A stretch of DNA of 9,212 bases from JBGOTP01 sp041476545 (GTDB taxonomy: Bacteria; Acidobacteriota; Vicinamibacteria; Vicinamibacterales; CAVVIG01): the NCBI GenBank assembly GCA_041476545.1, contig JBGOTP010000206.1:1-9212 (forward strand). The letters run 5' to 3'. A program made the position numbers and the translations under genes. Shown piece by piece: positions 1-5,020 of the stretch. How positions within the stretch are numbered: position 1 is the stretch's first letter; each line of letters begins with the position of its first letter. The notes beneath the pieces were generated by a model that was not told where the DNA came from, searched no databases, and saw only the letters and a program-made list of their open reading frames with translations.

Positions 1-2
1 CC

Positions 3-470
3 TCATCTGCCTCACCCGCCTTACCCGCCGTGCCTGCCTCGCCTGCCTCGCCTGCCTCGCCTGCCTCGCCTGCCTCGCCTGCCTCGCCTGCCTCGCCAGG
101 CTCGAGTGACGCGATCGCCGAGCACGGCGGCGAGTGGCTGATGGTGTCGCTCGATCAGAGTGGCCAGCCAGGAGTGCCGCCGGCCTACGTCCATTTCGGC
201 CGGCGCATTGTCCAGGGCAACGAAGTCACCGTAACGATGAATGGTCAGGTGATGCTGAAGGCGAGTTTCACCGTCGACCCGTCCACAATCCCTCCGTCGA
301 TCGACTACACGTTGCTGTCGGGTGCGGACAAGGGGAAGCGGCAATTGGGCATCTACGAGCTCAACCGTAGGACCGCCCAATACTGCATGGCCACGCCCGG
401 CGACGACCGCCCGAAGGACTTTGTCACCTCTCCCGGCGACTCACGGACACTGAGTGTGTGGAAACGATGA
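3..470 (+). CDS. TIGR03067 domain protein with N-terminal Pro-Ala-Ser repeats (5' end probably outside window)
   Basis: The C-terminal ~120 residues match the TIGR03067 family pattern known from planctomycetes and acidobacteria. A 'GEW.MVSLDQSG' opening is followed by 'G..VTVTMNG', then 'F.VDPST.PPSIDYTLLSGADKGK', 'LGIYELN' and 'RPKDF'. The family's function is unknown; members are often exported. The N-terminus is low-complexity (PAS)n, encoded by 9-base tandem repeats that stay in frame. A GTG at 30 could start translation (146 aa), but the frame is open to the left edge with the same Ser/Pro/Ala composition, so a signal peptide or start may lie upstream. An internal start after the repeats is also possible, because similar repeats elsewhere in the window are non-coding. 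The stop overlaps the next gene's ATG (ATGA), implying translational coupling. The family call is good; the start is uncertain. Confidence 0.8.
   Translation, partial: SSASPALPAVPASPASPASPASPASPASPASPGSSDAIAEHGGEWLMVSLDQSGQPGVPPAYVHFGRRIVQGNEVTVTMNGQVMLKASFTVDPSTIPPSIDYTLLSGADKGKRQLGIYELNRRTAQYCMATPGDDRPKDFVTSPGDSRTLSVWKR
6..104 (+). repeat. 9-base tandem repeat array (CCTGCCTCG)n, coding for PAS repeats
   Basis: Seven perfect copies of CCTGCCTCG lie at 33-95. A degenerate copy follows at 96-104 and three degenerate copies precede at 6-32, so the array reaches almost to the window edge and may continue beyond it. The period of 9 keeps the frame, so gain or loss of units would only lengthen or shorten a Pro-Ala-Ser linker. 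The unit closely resembles the CCTGCCCTG/CCTGCCCGA units upstream of the padR gene. Confidence 0.95.
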
Positions 471-907
471 CCGGTTCGCGTCATACTCTATGCGTGAGTA
501 CGGACGAACGGTTCGAACAGCTCATCGCATTTCTCGGCTCCCAGTTGCCGGCGCCCGTCGAACAGGAGGTCGGCAGCGATGGCTGCATGATCTTCACCGC
601 AGGCTCTCCCGCCGAAGTCGTCGTGCACCTCACCGAGTCGAGCATCATCATCTCGGAGTACTCGGGTGTCTGGGTCTCGCTCGAGCGCTTCGTCGTGAAG
701 CCGCGCCGTATGGGCGTGCTCAAATGGCGCCGGCTGCCGGAGACGCCTCTCATGAACGCGATCACCGCGCTCATCAAGGGTGCACGCGAGGCTCGCCTCG
801 CGCTCTATCGTCCCTGCGCGGTCTGCGGCATGATCCATCCGCCCGAGGCCCTCTTCGGAGACGATGTGTGTCCGGAGTGCGGAGAGCAGCTGCTCACAGT
901 GCATTGA
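467..907 (+). CDS. Conserved-looking hypothetical protein with C-terminal CxxC...CxxC zinc site
   Basis: This is a 146-residue protein that I do not recognise. The first ~100 residues look like a compact mixed alpha/beta soluble domain with no signal peptide or membrane segment. The last ~30 residues hold Cys117-x2-Cys120 and Cys135-x2-Cys138 (CAVCG ... CPECG), a typical zinc-ribbon ligand set, with 'HPPEALFGDDVCPEC' between the pairs. I chose the ATG at 467 because it overlaps the upstream TGA as ATGA and has GGAA just before it. An in-frame GTG at 458 would add three residues, and a GTG at 494 would shorten the protein. It sits between a TIGR03067 gene and a potassium channel gene with 13 bases to the latter, so the three are probably co-transcribed. 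The site suggests metal binding, perhaps for nucleic acid or protein contacts; the function is unknown. Confidence 0.75.
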   Translation: MTGSRHTLCVSTDERFEQLIAFLGSQLPAPVEQEVGSDGCMIFTAGSPAEVVVHLTESSIIISEYSGVWVSLERFVVKPRRMGVLKWRRLPETPLMNAITALIKGAREARLALYRPCAVCGMIHPPEALFGDDVCPECGEQLLTVH

Positions 908-920
908 GAGCGGGCGTAAC

Positions 921-1904
921 ATGAGCCCGCCCCTCTTCGAACCCAGCCCGCTCGCGCCTCGACGGACTCCCGAGGAACAGGAGCGGGATCGCGACCTCGG
1001 CCTCGGCTCCGTCGTCAGCCGCGAAAATCGTGGGCGGCTGCTCAATCGCGACGGCTCGTTCAACGTCGTGCGCTCGGGTCTGGGGATACTCGAGGCGGTG
1101 GCGCCCTACCAGCTGCTCAGGATCTCGTGGATCCGGTTTCTGGGCCTGGTGACCCTGCTGTACCTGGTGCTGAACCTCCTCTTCGCGGCGGCATACTGGG
1201 CGTGCGGCCCCGAGGCGCTGCAGGGTCCCGGCGCCACCATGCTCGGCGGACGATTCGGCCAGGCGTTCTTCTTCAGCGTCCAGACGTTTGCCACGATCGG
1301 TTATGGCCAGATCGGTCCCAACGGCTTCGCGGCCAACCTGATCGTCACCGTGGAAGCGCTCGTCGGTCTCATCTTCCAGGCGCTCGCGACAGGGCTGCTC
1401 TTCGCCCGCTTTGTTCGTCCGACGGCGTCCATCCTATTCAGCCAGCACGCGGTCATCGCGCCGTATGGCGGGGGTCGCGCCTTGCAGTTCCGGATCGCCA
1501 ACCAGCATCGCAACGAAATCATCGAGCTCGAGGCCCAGGTGATTTTCAGCGCCATGCAGCCGGACGCGCGCGGCAACGCCGAGCGGCGGTATTTCACGCT
1601 GCCGCTCGAGCGCAACAAGGTCACGTTCTTCCCACTGTCGTGGACCATCGTGCACCCGATCGACGAGAAGAGCCCGCTCGCGGGCAGGACGAGCGAGGAT
1701 CTCGAGCGCAGCCAGGCGGAGATTCTGATTCTGCTCTCGGGCATCGACGAGACGTTCGAACAGACGGTCCACGCGCGCTCCTCGTACCGCAACGACGAGA
1801 TCATCTGGAACGCCCGATTCCGATCGATGTACATCCCCACCGACGCGCGAATGGTCGTGGCGGTGGACGTCAGAGGTCTGCACGAGACCGAGCCGGCGCC
1901 CTAA
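921..1904 (+). CDS. KirBac-like inward-rectifier potassium channel
   Basis: This 327-residue protein has full Kir architecture. The N-terminal slide helix region carries the typical 'LLNRDGSFNVVRSG' motif (about 40-53). Transmembrane helix 1 spans about 73-93 and the pore helix about 112-124. The K+ selectivity filter TIGYG is at 125-129, and helix 2 spans about 137-162. The cytoplasmic immunoglobulin-like Kir domain covers about 165-320, with the family motifs 'HPIDEKSPL' (245-253) and 'SYRNDEIIWNARF' (288-300). Bacterial Kir channels are inner-membrane tetramers passing K+ and gated through the cytoplasmic domain. I chose the ATG at 921, which starts 'MSPPLF'; the longer frame from 864 overlaps the upstream gene and adds unrelated residues. 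No strong Shine-Dalgarno is seen. It is probably the last gene of the cluster, with a perfect hairpin about 100 bases after the stop. Confidence 0.95.
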   Translation: MSPPLFEPSPLAPRRTPEEQERDRDLGLGSVVSRENRGRLLNRDGSFNVVRSGLGILEAVAPYQLLRISWIRFLGLVTLLYLVLNLLFAAAYWACGPEALQGPGATMLGGRFGQAFFFSVQTFATIGYGQIGPNGFAANLIVTVEALVGLIFQALATGLLFARFVRPTASILFSQHAVIAPYGGGRALQFRIANQHRNEIIELEAQVIFSAMQPDARGNAERRYFTLPLERNKVTFFPLSWTIVHPIDEKSPLAGRTSEDLERSQAEILILLSGIDETFEQTVHARSSYRNDEIIWNARFRSMYIPTDARMVVAVDVRGLHETEPAP

Positions 1905-1924
1905 CTGTTGACGGCTCTCTGAGA

Positions 1925-2115
1925 GGCGGCGCCGGGACCAATTGCCCACGCGAACCGGTTCGACGACGCGGGAAATCACACCTTCGCGATCTGTCAGCAG
2001 CATGCGGCACCTCCGTGAGGTGCCGCGGATTTCGGCGCTGCGGTGCGATTTCCCATCTACCGCGTGAGACGCGTCGCTCACACGGTTCGCGTGCGCAATC
2101 GGTCCCGACGCCGCC
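1925..2115. repeat. Long imperfect inverted repeat with central hairpin (REP/MITE-like or structured RNA)
   Basis: The arm at 1925-1957 pairs with the reverse complement of 2083-2115 at 30 of 33 positions. Further inward, a GGGAAATC-R-CACC block also recurs in inverted orientation (about 1970-1982 and 2042-2055), and GACGCG is shared. At the centre is a perfect 10-bp stem (2004-2026). The two arms are unequally spaced internally, so the structure is nested and imperfect. There is no clear target-site duplication outside the ends and no transposase nearby. It could be a palindromic repeat family member, a decayed non-autonomous element, or a folded 3'-end RNA shared by the two convergent genes. 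Confidence 0.7.
2004..2026. terminator. Perfect 10-bp hairpin, possible bidirectional terminator
   Basis: GCGGCACCTC at 2004-2013 pairs perfectly with 2017-2026 across a 3-base loop (CGT). It lies 99 bases after the Kir stop. The following bases (GGATTTCGG) give only a short T run and the other strand gives none, so it is a weak candidate as a classic intrinsic terminator. It may instead be the apex of the larger inverted repeat. Confidence 0.4.
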
Positions 2116-2493
2116 CTTCCTACAAGGGTCGTCCCCTCGGGCACCTCACGGCGCTTGCGATCAGATGGGCGGCCGGGACGGCTCGGGGACGCGAGGCGTC
2201 GAACTCGCGCGATCTGCGTACGTGAGTAAAACGTGCGCGAAGGCCAGCGGGCCGCGTCGATCATGAGTGGCGCCCGAATGACGTCGAGTTGCCCGCGAAG
2301 GTCGAATGTTCTAGCACCGGCGGTCGAGTCCGCTGAATCGACGCGGAAATCGACAGGCCACGTCGGAGCGCGCGTTTTTCCGCGCGACGTTCGTCGCATC
2401 GCGGCCCCGAGTTGTCCCGGACGCCCGTCGCTTCAATGCTCGCTGGGGCAATCGGCACCGGCGTCGCACCCACGCCGTCCAGCGAGGGCAACG

Positions 2494-3108
2494 TCAGTGC
2501 GGTCGGATCCGTTCGCCGGCGCGGATCTCGACCGCCAGCTGATTCTCCTTCGGCGGAATCGGACACGAGTACGAGGGGCTGAAGTAGCAGCTCGGGTTGT
2601 ACGCGAGGTTGAAATCGAGCTCGTAGTAACCCGTCGACGTGCGATGCAGATCGAGCAGACGACCGGCAGGATAGGTCTCGGTGCGATTTGTGAGGTCGCC
2701 AAACGGGACAAAAAGACTGTTCACGTCCGATGAGGCAACTTCGACGTATCCCGCGAGCTGCAGCATCTGTCCCTTCAGCATGAACCCCAGCGTCCCGACG
2801 CGCCGGACGTCCCGGATCACGCCATCGGAGTACACCATCTGCAGGGCCGTCCTGTCGGCCGACGGCGTCAGCGCCGCCGGAACGTTGTAACTCGGATCCG
2901 GCGGGAAGTAGACGAGCGGCAGCAGCGTGGCCTTGAGGTTGTCGGGGACCGGATCCGGCTGATGCTGGAGCACCGCATCCTTGGCCGCTCGCGCCGCCCC
3001 AATGCGCGCCGTGTAATCCCGCTCACCCTCTGGTCCGCTCTCGCAGGCCACAGCAGACGCGATGAATCCCACGAGCACCGCTCGGATCATCCATCGCCCC
3101 GGCAGCAT
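2494..3108 (-). CDS. DUF1684 family protein, probable lipoprotein
   Basis: This 204-residue protein carries the DUF1684 signature near its C-terminus. 'YPAGRLLDL' (146-154) precedes 'YYELDFNLAYNPSCYFSPSY' (161-180), then 'CPIPPKENQLAVEIRAGE'. The family is widespread and has no established function. The N-terminus has a short hydrophobic stretch (about 9-21) ending in Ala-Val-Ala-Cys22. This is a somewhat non-ideal lipobox that would place the protein on the membrane surface. I chose the ATG at 3108; the ATG at 3090 is six codons further in, still keeps the signal sequence, and has GGGG upstream, so it is an equal alternative. The gene begins 31 bases after the stop of the PQQ-type propeller gene on the same strand, so the two are likely co-transcribed and act in the same compartment. 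Confidence 0.85.
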   Translation of the reverse strand: MLPGRWMIRAVLVGFIASAVACESGPEGERDYTARIGAARAAKDAVLQHQPDPVPDNLKATLLPLVYFPPDPSYNVPAALTPSADRTALQMVYSDGVIRDVRRVGTLGFMLKGQMLQLAGYVEVASSDVNSLFVPFGDLTNRTETYPAGRLLDLHRTSTGYYELDFNLAYNPSCYFSPSYSCPIPPKENQLAVEIRAGERIRPH

Positions 3109-3139
3109 CGATCGGTCGAAAGTCACGGGGACTATCTTA

Positions 3140-4360
3140 TTACTTGAAGGTCCACCGCGAGAGCGACGCGGCGTCCTTGACAAACATCCGGTCGCTCGAA
3201 ATCGCCGGCTGCGCCCATGTCGCGCTGTCAGCAACCGTGTAGCGGGCAATCGGCTCGAAGCCGATCCGGCTGGCGTTGGCAACCGTCAGCGTCGCATCGT
3301 CATTCAACAGAAAGAGCAGGTTGCCCGCCTTGACGAGCGCGGTGTTCTCGGCTTCCCGAGGCTGTCCCAGCCACAGGACCGATCCGGTTTTCGCATCGAG
3401 TGCAAAGAGCTGACCGCGTGCCTTGTGCGACAGACCGAACAGCGTGTCGGCGACGACGACCGGGTTGCTCAGGTACATGGACACCTCTTTGGTGTCCCAG
3501 ACTCGTTCAGCGATCCACGTGCCGTCGCGGAGAGTTGGCGTGAACGCCGCCACGCCTTGTTCCAGTCCGCTGATGATGACCATCCCGTCGTTCAGCACCG
3601 GTGTGATCGATCCTCCTCCGCCTGACCACGGGTATCGCCAGAGCACGCGGCCGTCGAGCGACACGCCGATCACGCTGTCCTGCGTCGCGGAAATGATCTG
3701 ACGGATTCCGCCCAGGTCGACAGCGATCGGCGACGCGAAGAACCCATCGCCTCCAGCGGTCCACCTGATCTCGCCCGTCCGGCTCTCGAAGGCCGTCAGC
3801 GGACCGTAGTTCCCCGGATGAACGATGACCAGGCCCTGTTCGCCGAGAGGCGACGAGGCCGCTCCGAAGAACGGCGGCTCCGGTGGCGGCGGCGTCTGCC
3901 ACAGCCGCCTACCGGTGGCGGCGTCGAACGCTGAGACAATCCCACTGACACCGAGTGTAAATAGCCTGGCATCGTAGTAGAGCGGCGTGGCTTTGGGGCT
4001 GGCTCCGTGCGCGGCGGCGGGCTGGCTGGGAGAGTAGGGCGCCGGATAGCTCGATCGCCATTGCTCTGCACCGGTCCGGGCGTCGAGCGCCATCACCACT
4101 TCGCTTCCATCGAGCCTGGTGAAGACGTAGACGCGATCGCCGATGACGAGCGGTGTCGCATAGCCCTCGCCGACACTGACCGTCCACTGTCGCGTCAATG
4201 CCTTCGGCCACGGCGAGGGCGCCACGAAGCCGGAGGCGGCGCCGTCTCGTTGCTGGCCACGCCACTGCGGATAGTCTTGTGGAGAGGACTGAGCATCCGA
4301 GTCGACTCCAGCCATGGCCAACAGGGCTGCAGCGACCAATACGAACGACCGTGCCCGCAT
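3140..4360 (-). CDS. Exported PQQ-like beta-propeller repeat protein (BamB-like fold)
   Basis: The 406-residue protein starts with a signal peptide (MRARS, hydrophobic core to about 18, likely cleavage after Ala23). It then has 'YPQWRGQQRDG' (30-40), the usual opening of exported PQQ-repeat proteins. Propeller blades show the repeated 'ALDA.TG...W' motif at about 88-102, 141-155, 187-201 and 317-331, with a related blade at about 230-243. Such proteins fold as seven- or eight-bladed propellers. Some are quinoprotein enzymes or BamB scaffolds, but many in acidobacteria have no known substrate. No quinoprotein catalytic features are evident, so binding or scaffolding is more likely. I chose the ATG at 4360, which is preceded by GGGGAG; the frame stays open upstream through the repeat array but that part is low-complexity. 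It heads a two-gene unit with the DUF1684 gene. Confidence 0.9.
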   Translation of the reverse strand: MRARSFVLVAAALLAMAGVDSDAQSSPQDYPQWRGQQRDGAASGFVAPSPWPKALTRQWTVSVGEGYATPLVIGDRVYVFTRLDGSEVVMALDARTGAEQWRSSYPAPYSPSQPAAAHGASPKATPLYYDARLFTLGVSGIVSAFDAATGRRLWQTPPPPEPPFFGAASSPLGEQGLVIVHPGNYGPLTAFESRTGEIRWTAGGDGFFASPIAVDLGGIRQIISATQDSVIGVSLDGRVLWRYPWSGGGGSITPVLNDGMVIISGLEQGVAAFTPTLRDGTWIAERVWDTKEVSMYLSNPVVVADTLFGLSHKARGQLFALDAKTGSVLWLGQPREAENTALVKAGNLLFLLNDDATLTVANASRIGFEPIARYTVADSATWAQPAISSDRMFVKDAASLSRWTFK

Positions 4361-4401
4361 GATGCAGCTCCCCGCCGCGAGCAGCGAATGACGCCACAAA
4401 T

Positions 4402-4423
4402 GTCCGGTCATGTCAGACCGGAC
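4402..4423. promoter_or_regulatory. Perfect 8-bp dyad upstream of the propeller gene
   Basis: GTCCGGTC at 4402-4409 is followed by a 6-base spacer and its exact complement at 4416-4423. It lies about 42 bases before the ATG at 4360 on the minus strand. It could be an operator or a hairpin in the 5' leader of the propeller-DUF1684 transcript. I could not place a convincing -35/-10 pair for that transcript. Confidence 0.4.
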
Positions 4424-4484
4424 GTGATCACTCATCGTACTGCGTCCAAGCGCCCGGCCCGCTCCACCCGGCCCACCCGCCGCA

Positions 4485-4600
4485 CCTGCCCGAACCCCCC
4501 GCCTGCCCTGCCTGCCCGACCTGCCCGACCTGCCCTGCCTGCCCTGCCTGGCCCACCCGCCCGACCTGCCCTGCCTGCCCTGCCTGCCCGACGTGCCCCG
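4485..4600. repeat. 9-base tandem repeat array in the divergent intergenic region
   Basis: Roughly a dozen 9-base units alternate between CCTGCCCTG and CCTGCCCGA with a few degenerate copies. One unit at 4494-4501 is 8 bases, giving a phase slip. Together with GC-rich sequence from about 4455, the array fills most of the space between the divergent propeller and padR genes. It ends about 10 bases before the AT-rich padR promoter region. It is probably non-coding, although the upstream extension of the propeller frame runs through it as Gly/Arg/Gln-rich sequence. Confidence 0.9.
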
Positions 4601-4608
4601 CCATACCC

Positions 4609-4657
4609 TATACACTATTTTAGTCTAGGCATTGCGACAAGATGTATATTCAGTCTC
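4609..4657 (+). promoter_or_regulatory. padR promoter and probable autoregulatory operator
   Basis: This is an abrupt AT-rich island in GC-rich surroundings. TATATT at 4645-4650 matches the -10 consensus at five of six positions. TAGTCT at 4621-4626 sits 18 bases upstream as a poor -35. The -10 ends 7 bases before the ATG, so transcription should start at or very near the start codon. An imperfect dyad TACACTATTTTAGTCTA (4611-4627, one mismatch per arm) overlaps the -35, and AGTCT recurs 30 bases later at 4652-4656. PadR regulators commonly repress their own operons through such AT-rich dyads, so this is the likely binding site. Confidence 0.5.
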
Positions 4658-5002
4658 ATGACGGAACCTCGGAAACATCGGGATCTCTTCCCCGGCGCGC
4701 TGGAGATGATGATTCTGCAGACACTGCGGCGCGGACCGCTCCACGGCTATGCCCTGGCGCAGCAGATCATCACGGACTCTGACGATCAGCTCCGTGTCGA
4801 GGAAGGGTCGCTCTACCCCGCCTTGCAGCGCATGCTCAAGGTCGGATGGGTGGACGCGAAATGGGGCGTGTCTTCGACCAACCGGAAGGTGCGGTTGTAC
4901 ACGATCACGACTGCCGGCAGGCGACACCTCGAGCACGAAGTCTCTCGTCTCGAGCAGATGCTGAATGGCATCACCCGTGTCCTGGCCCTGGCGCGCTCGT
5001 AG
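4658..5002 (+). CDS. PadR family transcriptional regulator
   Basis: This 114-residue winged-helix protein has family hallmarks. 'GALEMMILQTLRRGPLHGYALAQQI' (about 13-37) is the first helix pair, 'RVEEGSLYPALQRMLKVGWV' (about 46-65) is the recognition helix region, and 'RKVRLYTITTAGRRHLE' (about 76-92) is the wing and start of the C-terminal dimerisation helix. The size matches the short PadR type usually paired with ADOP permeases. PadR proteins are mostly repressors. The ATG at 4658 has no Shine-Dalgarno and lies immediately after a -10-like element, so a leaderless transcript is likely. The stop is 18 bases before the permease start, forming a two-gene operon, and the permease is its probable target. 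Confidence 0.93.
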   Translation: MTEPRKHRDLFPGALEMMILQTLRRGPLHGYALAQQIITDSDDQLRVEEGSLYPALQRMLKVGWVDAKWGVSSTNRKVRLYTITTAGRRHLEHEVSRLEQMLNGITRVLALARS

Positions 5003-5020
5003 AGTGACGCGGACTCTGGC

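Larger units (their letters stand above)
1905..2493. other. Gene-free region between convergent genes
   Basis: This stretch separates the convergent Kir and DUF1684 genes. Frames across it are Arg/Ser/Pro-rich, lack recognisable domains and overlap real genes on the other strand, so I call no CDS. It contains the long inverted repeat at 1925-2115. A short dyad also occurs at 2369-2386 (CGCGCG, 6-base loop containing TTTTT, CGCGCG), which might contribute to ending transcription. Confidence 0.6.

Noticed and set aside
864..920. Longer start for the Kir channel
   Set aside because: It overlaps the upstream gene's zinc site and adds residues read from another frame; the ATG at 921 gives the expected Kir N-terminus.
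1925..2115. Insertion sequence with terminal inverted repeats
   Set aside because: There is no transposase frame between the arms and no target-site duplication that I can see; only a repeat or RNA element can be supported.
1127..2266. 379-residue plus-strand frame and a 321-residue minus-strand frame (1434-2399) over the Kir gene and the gap after it
   Set aside because: Both shadow the Kir gene and show no domain; only their tails fall in the gap, where they follow the inverted repeat rather than a coding pattern.
2369..2386. CGCGCG hairpin as terminator for the DUF1684 gene
   Set aside because: The stem is only six base pairs, the T run is in the loop rather than after the stem, and it is over 100 bases past the stop; mentioned only as a weak possibility.
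4485..4600. CRISPR-like array
   Set aside because: The repeat unit is 9 bases with no unique spacers, so it is a simple tandem repeat.
4361..4615. N-terminal extension of the propeller protein through the repeat array
   Set aside because: The extension is Gly/Arg/Gln low-complexity. The ATG at 4360 is preceded by GGGGAG and followed at once by a good signal peptide.
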